Part shown: in pieces, positions 35,363 through 44,300 of the stretch
How positions within the stretch are numbered: the stretch's first letter is position 1
How the letters are laid out: the number at the start of each line of letters is the position of its first letter
From: Hyphobacterium marinum
GTDB lineage: Bacteria; Pseudomonadota; Alphaproteobacteria; Caulobacterales; Maricaulaceae
Direction: 5' to 3'
Length of the DNA stretch: 64,000 bases
Assembly (NCBI RefSeq): GCF_036330325.1
Contig: NZ_JAZDRO010000002.1
Span: forward strand, 434,001 to 498,000
Program-made: the position numbers and the translations under genes
Notes under the pieces: model-generated
Database searches by the model: none
Seen by the model: only the letters and a program-made list of their open reading frames with translations
Told to the model about the DNA's origin: nothing

Positions 35363-36664
35363 ATGAACGAACGTGGCATTGTCTACAAAAAGCTGACCCA
35401 GGAGATGGTCGACGCAATTTGCGACCGTCACGAACGCCTGTGGTCGGGTCGAGGCGGCGGCGCGCGGGCATCTTTCGCCTATTGCCTTGCCGAAGGCCTG
35501 AATTTCGCCGGGCGGGACCTGTCTGACGCTGACTTTACCGGTGCGGTCCTGGTCAGTGCCGATCTGTCGGGCTGCACGCTCAACAGCGCCAGCTTCTTTG
35601 GCGCAGACCTCCGCCGGTCGATCCTCGGCGGGGCGTCCCTGCGCCGGGCCGACATGCGCGGGGCGATCCTGCGCGGCGCGGACCTGACCGGCGCAGACCT
35701 GTCGGAAACGGATTTGCGCGAGGGCACGATCGCCCAGGTCGACAAGGTCCATGGCCTGGCCAAGCTGAGCCATGAAAAGCGGGCCGGTGAAATGGAAACC
35801 GCGAATTTCACCGGGGCCAATTTGTCGCGCGCGAAAATGGCCGGCGTCGCCGCACAGAAGGCCGATTTTACTGACGCCATGATGATGGGAACGCGTCTGG
35901 TCCGTGCGAACCTTCGGGCCACCTGTTTCTCGGGGGCCAATCTGGAAGGTGCCGACATGTCCGGGGCCGACCTGACCGATGCGGACATGACTGATTCCAT
36001 TCTGGTCGGAACCAATCTTCGCATGGCCCGGCTGGACGGAGCGGACCGGACCGGGGCCCTGACAGACGAGATTGTCGGTGAAGATGTCAGCCAGCTGGAC
36101 GAACCCGTCGCCGATCTGATCGCGGCGCACATGCTGTGGTGCGAAACCAACGGCGCGAAAGGCAAGCCGTCCGTGTTTGACGGAGCCGACATGCGGGGAC
36201 TGCGCTCGTTGGCCGGAAAGACACTCACTGCATTTCAGGCGCGCGGCGCAACACTTTACGGAATCGACCTGGAAGGTGCGCAGCTGCAAGGGGCCAAGCT
36301 CGAACGCGCGGATCTGCGGATGGCCTGCCTCCGGGGAGCCGACCTTCGCGGCGCGGACCTGACGGGTGCCCGGTTGAACAATGCCGACATGCGCGATTGC
36401 AAGCTCGGCCCGCTTCTTCTGGCGGCAGACCGACTGCTACCCGCCTCGCTGGCCGCGGCCAAGGTCCGCTATGCCGACATGCGGGGTGCCGACCTGCGTC
36501 ACCTTAAAGGGACAGGCGCAGACTTTTCCTATTCCAAGATGAACGGGGCGGACGTGCGCAAGGCGCTGTTCACCGGGTCCTGCTTCACCGGTACGAAGAT
36601 CGGCAGCCGGTTCCGCGAGGACATCGGAGCCGCAGACGGCGCAGTCGATCTCGACGCAGCCTGA
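35363..36664 (+). CDS. Pentapeptide-repeat protein
   Basis: A 433-residue protein built mostly of pentapeptide repeats of the A-D/N-L-x-x form (for example L-S-D-A-D-F-T-G-A and L-R-G-A-D-L-T-G-A-D-L). They form a right-handed quadrilateral beta-helix. Repeats run in two blocks, about residues 45-225 and 270-410, divided by a non-repeat helical segment around L-I-A-A-H-M-L-W-C-E. Some pentapeptide proteins mimic DNA and protect gyrase, but most have no known role, and nothing here points to a target. There is no signal peptide. The ATG at 35363 has a weak ribosome-binding site. It starts 58 bases after the RibD-like gene. Confidence 0.9.
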   Translation: MNERGIVYKKLTQEMVDAICDRHERLWSGRGGGARASFAYCLAEGLNFAGRDLSDADFTGAVLVSADLSGCTLNSASFFGADLRRSILGGASLRRADMRGAILRGADLTGADLSETDLREGTIAQVDKVHGLAKLSHEKRAGEMETANFTGANLSRAKMAGVAAQKADFTDAMMMGTRLVRANLRATCFSGANLEGADMSGADLTDADMTDSILVGTNLRMARLDGADRTGALTDEIVGEDVSQLDEPVADLIAAHMLWCETNGAKGKPSVFDGADMRGLRSLAGKTLTAFQARGATLYGIDLEGAQLQGAKLERADLRMACLRGADLRGADLTGARLNNADMRDCKLGPLLLAADRLLPASLAAAKVRYADMRGADLRHLKGTGADFSYSKMNGADVRKALFTGSCFTGTKIGSRFREDIGAADGAVDLDAA

Positions 36665-36683
36665 TCCTGGCCAGAAACGCAAC

Positions 36684-36712
36684 GCGCCCCCGGCGGGGGA
36701 GGCCGGGAGCGC
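36684..36712. terminator. Hairpin between convergent genes (possible bidirectional terminator)
   Basis: An 11-bp stem with a G-rich 7-base loop lies between the pentapeptide-repeat gene and hsp20, which converge here. On the minus strand it is followed by a T-rich stretch (GTTGCGTTTC), so it more likely ends hsp20. The U-tract is interrupted. Confidence 0.45.
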
Positions 36713-36766
36713 GCGCCACGCCTTGAAGGGAAAGGCGTTTACGTCAGGGTTAGCAAAAGCCGGGGA

Positions 36767-37252
36767 TCAGGCGGCTTTCGACTTTCGGCCCTCGATCACC
36801 TTGGCCGAGGGCTGGCTGCCGGATATCGCGATCCGGCGCGGCTTGGCCGCTTCCGGGATTTCACGCTGCAGCTGGATGGCGAGCAGGCCGTTCTTCAGCT
36901 CAGCGCCTTCCACATTGACGTGGTCAGCGAGGTGGAAACGGCGCTCGAAGGCGCGCTCGGCAATGCCGCGATGAACATAGCGGGGGCCGTCTTCGTCTTC
37001 ACTGCGCTCGGCCTTGCGGCCCGAAACGGTCAGCACGTTTTCCTGGACCTCGACGGTCAGGTCGTCTTCGCCGAATCCGGCAACCGCCAGCTCAATGCGG
37101 TAATCATTCTCGCCGAGCTGTTCGATATTGTACGGCGGATAACCGTTCGATGGTTCCTGCTTGGAGGCGGAATCGATCAGATTGGCCAGACGGTCGAAAC
37201 CGACAATGGTCCGGTAGAAGGGGGTGTAGTCGACACTTCTCATAGCGCTCAT
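36767..37252 (-). CDS. Small heat shock protein Hsp20/IbpA family
   Basis: A 161-residue chaperone that holds unfolding proteins. The alpha-crystallin domain spans about residues 40-135, with N-D-Y-R-I-E-L-A-V-A-G-F, V-S-G-R-K and A-E-L-K-N-G-L-L-A-I. A C-terminal I-A-I motif lets dimers assemble into oligomers. The N-terminus (Y-T-P-F-Y-R-T-I-V-G-F-D-R-L) is typical of alphaproteobacterial IbpA-like proteins. The ATG at 37252 has AAGGAGA directly before it. That site can be closed by a hairpin resembling a ROSE thermometer, which implies translation induced by heat. The gene stands alone and converges on the pentapeptide-repeat gene. Confidence 0.95.
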   Translation of the reverse strand: MSAMRSVDYTPFYRTIVGFDRLANLIDSASKQEPSNGYPPYNIEQLGENDYRIELAVAGFGEDDLTVEVQENVLTVSGRKAERSEDEDGPRYVHRGIAERAFERRFHLADHVNVEGAELKNGLLAIQLQREIPEAAKPRRIAISGSQPSAKVIEGRKSKAA

Positions 37253-37305
37253 TCTCCTTGGTCAGAGCAATAAGGCACCTCGCTTCTGACATTCCTCGCG
37301 AGGCG
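37252..37305 (-). promoter_or_regulatory. Candidate ROSE-type RNA thermometer in the hsp20 leader
   Basis: Read on the minus strand, two hairpins precede hsp20. The distal one pairs 37298-37305 with 37276-37283 around a 14-base loop. The proximal one sets U-U-G-C-U-C-U (37270-37264) against the ribosome-binding site G-G-A-G-A plus the A of AUG. Its G is bulged, which is the U-U/C-G-C-U arrangement of ROSE elements. This architecture is known to melt at heat-shock temperature in rhizobial and other proteobacterial Hsp20 genes. The pairing was found by hand only. Confidence 0.6.
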
Positions 37306-37484
37306 GTAAGGCGGCTCCTCAAACCAATCACCCCGCATAGCGGCGGTGACCGGAGCCCGCAGAACCCGTTTTGGCGTCCTGCACGAGATTATTTGGGGAG
37401 GGGTTTTCCCGGTTCAAGACCCTTCCCTTCACCCGCGTCCATCTATCTAATGCGCGCGATCCATCACGAATTCAGGAGTATTCC

Positions 37485-38480
37485 ATGTCCCGCATTCTGA
37501 CGTCTGTCCTCCTTGCTGCCTGTGCCGCGGGGCTTAGCGCCTGCGGGAATGGCAATGACGCGCCTGACGAGGCGGGCCAGGGCGGCGAGGCCGTCATCAG
37601 CGAAGAGGCCGCCGGCGCGGATGCCGGAATGGAAGCCGGAATGGAAGCCGGTGACAGCGACGCGGATACGTCGGCAGCAGGGGAGGCCGAGACCGGAACA
37701 CTGACCTGGGCGGTTGCGGGCGAGTGGCGGGGGACGAACCGCGAACGGGATGTGTGGCGGCATCCGCAGGAGACCCTCGAATTTCTGGGTGTCGACCCGT
37801 CGGGCCGGGTCATCGAGATCTGGCCGGGCTCGGGCTGGTATTCGGAAATCCTGGCCCCCTGGGTGGCCGCCAATGGCGGAACCTTCGTTGCAGCGACCTT
37901 CCCCGCCGATTCGGAAAGCGAACGCCGCCGCGAGGCGCGCGCCAGCTATGAAGCCCACTTCGCCTCCGATCCGGTTTACGGCACGGTTGAGATGGCCGAC
38001 TTCCATGCCGATGGCGCGGACCTGGGCGCTCCGGGATCGGCCGACGCCATCCTGTCATTCCGGAATGTTCACAACTGGATGGGCGGCGGATTTGCCGAGC
38101 GCGCATTTGCCGATTTCTACGCCGCATTGCGGCCTGGCGGTATCCTGGGCGTGATTGAGCACCGCCTGCCCGATACCCGGGAGCAGGACCCGCGCGCCGG
38201 GACGGGCTATGTCCAGGAGGCCTATGTCATCGCGATGGCCCGCGAAGCCGGTTTTGAATTCGTCGGCTCAAGCGAGGTCAACGCCAATCCCGCCGATACC
38301 GCCGACCATCCCTTCGGTGTCTGGACCCTGCCGCCGACGCGCCGCAGCGCAGCCTATGGCGAACCGGAGAATCCGGACTTTGACCACAACGTCTATGATG
38401 CGATCGGCGAGAGTGACCGGATGACGCTGCTGTTCCGCAAGCCTGAGACGGCCGAGGCCGGGACAACCGACGGCGAGTAG
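37485..38480 (+). CDS. Predicted methyltransferase-like lipoprotein
   Basis: A 331-residue exported protein. It starts with a signal and the lipobox L-S-A-C. A low-complexity Ala/Glu/Gly/Asp linker with two M-E-A-G repeats follows (residues about 22-75). The main domain resembles class I SAM methyltransferases of the COG4798 type: V-I-E-I-W-P-G-S-G-W-Y-S-E in motif I and a later L-R-P-G-G-I-L-G-V-I-E-H. A methyltransferase fold outside the cytoplasm is odd because SAM is not expected there, so the activity is uncertain. The ATG at 37485 has AGGAG 5 bases before it. It diverges from hsp20. Confidence 0.8.
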   Translation: MSRILTSVLLAACAAGLSACGNGNDAPDEAGQGGEAVISEEAAGADAGMEAGMEAGDSDADTSAAGEAETGTLTWAVAGEWRGTNRERDVWRHPQETLEFLGVDPSGRVIEIWPGSGWYSEILAPWVAANGGTFVAATFPADSESERRREARASYEAHFASDPVYGTVEMADFHADGADLGAPGSADAILSFRNVHNWMGGGFAERAFADFYAALRPGGILGVIEHRLPDTREQDPRAGTGYVQEAYVIAMAREAGFEFVGSSEVNANPADTADHPFGVWTLPPTRRSAAYGEPENPDFDHNVYDAIGESDRMTLLFRKPETAEAGTTDGE

Positions 38481-38481
38481 G

Positions 38482-39285
38482 TCAGCGCGCTGCGCTGGCA
38501 AGCATGTCCAGCGCCGTGGCGTGAAGTTCCGGCGTGGCGGCGGCAACAACCTGCCCGCCGTCACCGGCCGGTCCGCCACGCCAATTGGTCAGGACACCGC
38601 CGGCGGCCGTCACAACAGGTATCAGGGCGCGCACGTCAAACGGCTGAAGTCCGGATTCAACGACCAGGTCGATCTGCCCCGATGCCAGACAGGCATAGGC
38701 ATAGGCATCATGGCCAAAGCGCGTCAGCCGTGCCGCCGCCCGCAGGCGTGCGAAAGCCTCCGCTTCGGCACCTTCGAACAGATAGGGATCAGTGCTGGCG
38801 AGAATGGCGCCGTCAAGGCGGGTGACACCCGAGACGGCCGGGATCCGGTCCGGCAGTCCCGAACGGCTGTGGACGGCCCCGCTGACCGAACCGGTAAACC
38901 GTTCACCGATATAGGGCTGGTCGATCATGCCCAGAATGGAGTCTGGCCCGTCATCGAGAGCGATGAGTACGGTCCATGTCGGAAAGCCGGCAATGAAGCC
39001 CCGCGTGCCATCGATTGGATCGAGCGTCCACAGGCGGCCATTGCGACTATCGACGGGGGGAAACTCCTCCCCGAGAATACCGTCATCGGGCCGTTCCGCC
39101 GAGATAAGCGAACGCATGGCGGCCTCGGACGCCCGGTCGGCCAGCGTCACCGGATCGAAGCCGGTTTCACCGAGCTTGTTCTCCAGCCCGGCCTCGGCGC
39201 GGAAATAGGGCAGGATTGCTGCGCGTGCCGCATCGGCGAGGCGGCCGGCGAATTCGAGATCGTCGGATAATGAAAAGGCGGGCAT
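38482..39285 (-). CDS. hisN: Histidinol-phosphatase, inositol monophosphatase family
   Basis: A 267-residue Mg-dependent phosphatase with G-E-E-F at the first metal site and D-P-I-D-G-T-R-G-F-I at the second, the signature of the HisN branch that hydrolyses L-histidinol phosphate in actinobacteria and alphaproteobacteria. A general inositol-phosphatase role is possible but the R-G-F-I-x-G wording favours HisN. The ATG at 39285 lies within a perfect 8-bp hairpin (39277-39296) that also covers the likely ribosome-binding site AGGCGG. No other start with homology is available. It follows the XRE regulator on the same strand by 63 bases. Confidence 0.88.
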   Translation of the reverse strand: MPAFSLSDDLEFAGRLADAARAAILPYFRAEAGLENKLGETGFDPVTLADRASEAAMRSLISAERPDDGILGEEFPPVDSRNGRLWTLDPIDGTRGFIAGFPTWTVLIALDDGPDSILGMIDQPYIGERFTGSVSGAVHSRSGLPDRIPAVSGVTRLDGAILASTDPYLFEGAEAEAFARLRAAARLTRFGHDAYAYACLASGQIDLVVESGLQPFDVRALIPVVTAAGGVLTNWRGGPAGDGGQVVAAATPELHATALDMLASAAR

Positions 39286-39296
39286 CGCTGCCCGCC
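39277..39296 (-). terminator. Terminator-like hairpin overlapping the hisN start codon
   Basis: On the minus strand an 8-bp perfect G/C stem (G-G-C-G-G-G-C-A with its complement) and a 4-base loop are followed by TTTTC. It fits an intrinsic terminator for the XRE gene. The hisN ATG lies in the loop-stem boundary, so the structure could also gate hisN translation. Confidence 0.55.
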
Positions 39297-39348
39297 TATC
39301 ACGTGATGATCATCTTCACCAGTCGTCCGGCCCGGATGACCGGGCGTT

Positions 39349-39738
39349 TCAGGCGGCGTCGTTGGCGGCCTCGGACGGCTCAAGGGATTTGGCCAGTTCC
39401 AGGAGGCGCTTTCGCGGCCGTTCACCGAGACGGTAGTAAGCGCGGACCAGATCCATGGTTTCCTTCTGGGAGAGGATGTCCGCAGCCAGGGTCGGCTCCG
39501 ACGTCGGATCGCTGTCGCGCTCGGAGAGCCCTTCATAGAAATACTGCACCGGGACATCGAGCGCTTCGGCCAGCTCGAACAGCCGGCTGGCGCTGACCCG
39601 GTTGGCTCCACACTCATATTTCTGGATCTGCTGGAAGCGGATTCCGACAGACTCGGCCAGCTGTTGCTGGGTCAGCCCGAGAAGACGGCGGCGGCGGCGC
39701 AGCCGCTTGCCGACATGAAGATCGATTTCGTTGGTCAT
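39349..39738 (-). CDS. XRE-family transcriptional regulator
   Basis: A 129-residue DNA-binding protein. A lambda-repressor-type helix-turn-helix spans about residues 10-65, with L-G-L-T-Q-Q-Q-L-A-E-S-V-G-I and the recognition part F-Q-Q-I-Q-K-Y-E. It is followed by S-A-S-R-L-F-E-L-A-E-A-L-D-V-P-V, the standard fourth and fifth helices. The C-terminal 60 residues are helical and probably a dimerisation or signal region. The target genes are unknown. Homologues of this size and sequence are common and highly conserved in Caulobacterales and Rhizobiales. It lies upstream of hisN on the same strand. Confidence 0.9.
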   Translation of the reverse strand: MTNEIDLHVGKRLRRRRRLLGLTQQQLAESVGIRFQQIQKYECGANRVSASRLFELAEALDVPVQYFYEGLSERDSDPTSEPTLAADILSQKETMDLVRAYYRLGERPRKRLLELAKSLEPSEAANDAA

Positions 39739-39861
39739 CGTGCGTCACACCCTCTGATCACCCCTGATACGCCGCATCCGGCCGGCGCACTCGCTTGATA
39801 CGGGAGCAAAGCACGCGCCAAGCGAGTCCGGATCCCCCGATTCGCTTGCGCTGCAACGATT

Positions 39862-40761
39862 CTAGCGGAGTTCGACCCCCCAGGGCCGCGAGCAGAGATC
39901 GGCGATGAAAGCCGTCAGGCGCGTACGCGTGGTCTCAAACGTCCCGGAACGGGTCACATCGGATTCGTTGAGATAGAGCGCGCGATTCACCTCGATCTGG
40001 ACCGCATGCCGATTCAGGAGGGGCCGGCCGTAGAATTCGGTGGAATGGCCACCGGCATAGGGTTCGTTCCGAGCCGTTCTGAAACCGGAATTCCGTGCGG
40101 CGGCTTCGACCTGATCGACAATCCCGGGCGCAGCCGAGGCTCCATGCCGGTCGCCGATTACAATATCGATATGCCGATTGCCGCGGGACGGCATGGAATG
40201 GGCATCAATCAGGATAACGAAACCGAACGCGCGCGTGACGGCGGCCAGCTCCTCTTCGAGTGCCTCATGATAAGGGCGGTAGAGTCGGTCGAGGCGATCG
40301 GTGGCTTCCGATATCGGGAGACGGTGCGGGTAGACCGGTTCGCCCTCGGCACCGATTCGCGGGATGACACCGAGCCCGGCGCGGGTCCGCGGGCTCGGAG
40401 TGTTGCCGCTACGGGGGGCATCGATAAACAGTTGTGGATCGATTTCATCGATCGCGCGGTTCGGATCGAGATAGACGCGCGGAAAATTGGCGCGCACCAT
40501 CGGCGCACCGCAGGCCGGGGCGGCGGAAAACAGCTCGTCAATATAGGCGTCTTCTGATCGCCGAAGCTGGACGAGCGACAGCGCCGTATCCTGCAAGAAC
40601 GCGTCCGAATAGCGGCGTCCACTATGCGGTGACGCGAACACGAGCGGGGCCCTGAGGGTTTCCGGGCGCCGGATGGAAACCGGACCGTCATCTGCGGCTG
40701 TATCCGCCGTCGGAACGGCGTCGGTCAGGGTCTCTACTCGAAGCGATGAAGCAGCATCCAT
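39862..40761 (-). CDS. N-formylglutamate amidohydrolase family protein
   Basis: A 299-residue zinc hydrolase of the FGase family, which splits N-formyl-L-glutamate in histidine degradation and may act on related formyl or acyl amides. Landmarks are F-A-S-P-H-S-G-R-R-Y near the start (a metal His), R-A-N-F-P-R-V-Y-L-D-P-N, L-I-D-A-H-S-M-P-S and Y-A-G-G-H-S-T-E. No other hut genes are nearby. I start at the ATG at 40761; an in-frame TTG at 40800 exists but adds residues of no clear homology. It is divergent from cpdR, and I recall the same neighbour pair in Caulobacter. Confidence 0.88.
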   Translation of the reverse strand: MDAASSLRVETLTDAVPTADTAADDGPVSIRRPETLRAPLVFASPHSGRRYSDAFLQDTALSLVQLRRSEDAYIDELFSAAPACGAPMVRANFPRVYLDPNRAIDEIDPQLFIDAPRSGNTPSPRTRAGLGVIPRIGAEGEPVYPHRLPISEATDRLDRLYRPYHEALEEELAAVTRAFGFVILIDAHSMPSRGNRHIDIVIGDRHGASAAPGIVDQVEAAARNSGFRTARNEPYAGGHSTEFYGRPLLNRHAVQIEVNRALYLNESDVTRSGTFETTRTRLTAFIADLCSRPWGVELR

Positions 40762-40889
40762 GGGGGCAATCGTGATTGGGCATGCATGGCCCGTCAACAA
40801 CGTGTCGCCCGCGTTCAGCGGGTTTTTACGATATTCGGGTATTCAACAGGCTGAAACTTGTTCCTGAAGGGTGGGAGTTCGCGAGAACC

Positions 40890-41255
40890 ATGGCGAATAT
40901 TCTTTTGGCGGAAGACGACGATTCGATGCGCGACTTCCTTGCGAAGGCGCTCAAACGCGCCGGACACGAAGTGACCAGTTGCGCGGATGGTGACGCCGGT
41001 CTGGCAGCATTTGAGGCCGGGACACCCGGTTTTGACCTGCTGCTGACCGACATTGTCATGCCCGGGATTGACGGGATCGAGCTGGCGCGGCGCGCGGCCG
41101 AGACCGCTCCGGGCCTGAAGATCATGTTCATCACCGGATTTGCCGCCGTGGCTCTGAACCCGGGGTCCGGCGCACCAACGAATGCGAAAGTGCTGTCCAA
41201 GCCTTTCCATCTTCGCGAACTGGTCGACGAGGTGGCCCGCGTTACCGCCGCCTGA
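40890..41255 (+). CDS. cpdR: CpdR-like single-domain response regulator
   Basis: A 121-residue receiver domain with no output domain. It has the acidic pocket E-D-D-D near residues 8-11, the phosphorylation site Asp54 in L-L-L-T-D-I-V-M-P, and Lys in L-S-K-P-F. The F-I-T-G-F-A-A-V-A-L-N-P and K-V-L-S-K-P-F-H-L-R segments and the terminal Ala-Ala are, from memory, those of Caulobacter CpdR. There the unphosphorylated form primes ClpXP to degrade cell-cycle substrates at the pole, under CckA-ChpT control, and the C-terminal pair makes CpdR itself a substrate. The ATG at 40890 follows GGGAG at long spacing. A strong terminator ends the gene. Confidence 0.93.
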   Translation: MANILLAEDDDSMRDFLAKALKRAGHEVTSCADGDAGLAAFEAGTPGFDLLLTDIVMPGIDGIELARRAAETAPGLKIMFITGFAAVALNPGSGAPTNAKVLSKPFHLRELVDEVARVTAA

Positions 41256-41280
41256 CCCGATACTCCGCTGAAACATGAAA

Positions 41281-41310
41281 GCCGCCGGACACACTGTCCG
41301 GCGGCTTTTT
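41281..41310 (+). terminator. Rho-independent terminator of cpdR
   Basis: A perfect 11-bp stem (41281-41291 with 41295-41305) and a CAC loop, directly followed by five T residues, 25 bases after the cpdR stop. This is a textbook intrinsic terminator. Confidence 0.9.
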
Positions 41311-41336
41311 CTTGTGGCCAATGGTCGGCCAACAGA

Positions 41337-41364
41337 AAAGGCCCGCTCTTGCGAGCGGGCCTTT
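41337..41364 (-). terminator. Rho-independent terminator of the TonB-dependent receptor gene
   Basis: A perfect 12-bp stem (41337-41348 with 41353-41364) with a 4-base loop and A/T ends lies 25 bases past the receptor stop. On the minus strand the T-tract CCTTTTC follows. The symmetry could let it work on both strands. Confidence 0.85.
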
Positions 41365-41389
41365 CCCGTTTTCATCGTGTCAAGCGATC

Positions 41390-44300
41390 CTAGAAGCGCT
41401 TGGCAACATTGATGAAGAAGCGACGGCCAACCATGTCGTAGCCAACGCCCAGCGGGACGTTGCCTTGCGCCAGGGTGGCGTCGGACGTGTTCTGGTCAAC
41501 GAGAGGCGGATCTTCATCCGCAACGTTGTTGACACCGAACCGGACCGACCACGTGTCGCTCGCCCAATTGACGGAGAGCGTGTGGTACAGGACCGCGTCG
41601 ACATCGTCGATGGCACCAACCGTCGGGTCACAGGTGCTGGCTGCACCGCCCGTGGTGAAGTTTTCGCACGGCGTCAGAGCCGCACCAAACACACCCAGGT
41701 TGTCCTGTGCACCGATGTATTGACCGCGCCAAGCGAACGTCCAGTCACCATTGATGATCCGGGCGTTCATGGTACCGCGCCAATCCGGGTAGGTGATCGT
41801 ACCCGCACGCTCGCTGACCGCAGAACCAGGCGTGGTCTGGTTGGTCACCGAGGTCGTGTAGGTAAACACCGCATCGGCCTGGAAGGTCGAATTCATCAGC
41901 CAGCTGAGCTCTTGCGAGAAGCGGGCATTGAGGTCGAAACCTTCAGACGTCTGCGTGGCAATGTTGAACGGCGTGTTGTCCACGAAGGTCAGCAGGCCCG
42001 TGGCCGGGTCACGCTGACGACGCGCACAGAACGGGTCGTTCGGGAAGTTGGTGGAGGTATAGCACCGGTTCAGCGAGAACGCCGTACCCGGAATGGCCAC
42101 CGCGTCATCAACCCGGATTTCGAAGTAGTTCACTCCGAAGGTGAAGTTGAAGGCGTCAGTGAACTGCTGATCCACCACGAAGCCGAGGCTGATCGCGTCG
42201 GACGTTTCCGGCTCGAGGCCCGGGTTACCGGCCCGGAAGGACTCGATGCTGGGAACGCCGGTCAGGCCGAGGCTGAACGGGTCCACGCCTTCAGACTGAC
42301 AGTTGGCGATCACGGTCGGAGACCGCGTATCGAGCGCCGGGTTGTAGACACCGCCGCCAGATGCCGCGAGCGGCACCACGCAGGGGTCCGCAAAGCCGGA
42401 GGTGAAGCCGGTCTGACCACCCAGGAACAGCTCACGCAGGTTCGGAGCGCGGAAGGACGTACCCGCCGTACCCCGGAAGGTGAGCCAGCTGCTCGGCGAC
42501 CAGGATCCGCGAACCGACCAGGTCGAGTTCTGACCGTAGAATTCGTGGTCCGTCAGACGGGCCGCGACGTCCAGGGTCAGCTCTTCAGCGAAGGTCCGGC
42601 CCTGCAGAAGCGGGAAGGAGGCCTCGCCGTAGAACTCGTTGAGGGAGACGGAACCGCGCGAGACACGGTCGGCAAAGTAGCCGGCCGCGAGACCCGCGGA
42701 CGCCACCGTGTCGGTGCCCGAGTCGAGCGATTGCAGACGGTATTCCCAACCGAGCACGGCCTGGACTTCACCGTCCGGCAGCGAGAAGACCGGACCGGTC
42801 ACGAACGCGCCGGCATTCCATTCGGAAACCAGGGTCGTAACGGTACGTTCAGCTGCCAGGTAGTCGAATTCGGCCTGGGTCGCGAATTGCGGACCCACAG
42901 CCGGATCGAAGACGTAGAGCGACGGGGCAAACCAGTCGACGACCACGCACGGATCCGGATCGATGAAACCGAAGATGGTCGAGACGATCGGCGTGCCGCA
43001 GACCGCGTTGCCGCCGCCATCGAGGCGGGCGGTATTGATGGTCTGGAGCATGCGCTCGTTAAGCACGGCACCGCGCGAGGAGTAACCGATCGAACGGGTG
43101 TAGCCGACGAACGATTCGAAGTCCCACGACGGAGCGCCCATGAAGCCGAGATCGCCGCGCAGGCCCAGAAGCATGCGGGACTGTTGCAGCTCGACATCCA
43201 CATCGCTGCGCTGGAACGGCGAAGCGACAATCGGAACCACGCCGAAACCAACCTGGCCCGTCTGGAACGGGTTGAGCGGGTGGCTATCCGGCACGTCCGG
43301 GAACAGCTGACCGTGGTAGGCGCTGTCCTGGAAGGTCCGGCTGTTGGAGTGCGAAGCTTCGAAGAAGAAGCTCGTGCCCTCGATACCGAAGAAGGAGTCG
43401 ATATCGTAGTCGCCGGTCAGGAAGAAGTTGTACCGCGTCGAGGACGGGAACACATCGTCAAAACCTTCGATCGGGAAGCTCTGGTTCTGCGGCTCGTTCG
43501 ACAGCGCGGTACGGTTCGCAGCGGAGTTACCCGTGAACCAGCCCGGCGTGAAGAGAAGCGGCACACCGTTGGTGCCGGCCTGACGGTACGCGTCGGTACC
43601 GAACATGATCCCGCCACCCGGACGCGGCTCAACCGTGTAAACGCGCACGCGGCTGATGATGGAGCCTTGGCAACGCGATTCCAGCGTGCCGGTCGCGCTC
43701 AGTTGCAGGTCGCGCGAGCAGTGGAAGCCACTGTTCGGGTCGAAGTTGTAGCTGCGCTGGTTGAGCTTCAGGTTTTCCTGGTTGAAGTATTCGAAGGCGA
43801 AAGTGAAGCCGCCGCGCTGACCCTGGTCACCGACCAGGACCGAGTAACGCTGCTGCTCACCGCCCTCTTCGGACGGGATCGACCAGAAGCCTTCCACGTT
43901 CAGACCTTCGTAGTCCTGACGGGTGACGACGTTGATAACGCCGGTCACGGCGTCCGAACCGTACACCGAGGAGGCACCATCCAGCAGGATGTCGACGCGC
44001 TCGATGATCGAGGACGGAATCAGGTTGACGTCCGGGAAGGACGGCGCGCCTTCCACACCGGCGGGCGCCATGCGGCGGCCGTTGATGAGGAGGAGCGTAC
44101 GGTCGGCAGACAGGCCGCGGAGCGACACGTTCTGCACACCCGGACCACCGTTGGTCACGAAGTTCGAGTTCACCGAAGCGTCGAGCTGGGCGCCCTGGAC
44201 GACCGGCGTCGAGCGGAGGATTTCCGCGGTGTCGATGAGACCGGCTTCGGCAACGGTCTCGGAGTCGATGACCTGAAGCGGAGAAGTGGACGTAAATTCG

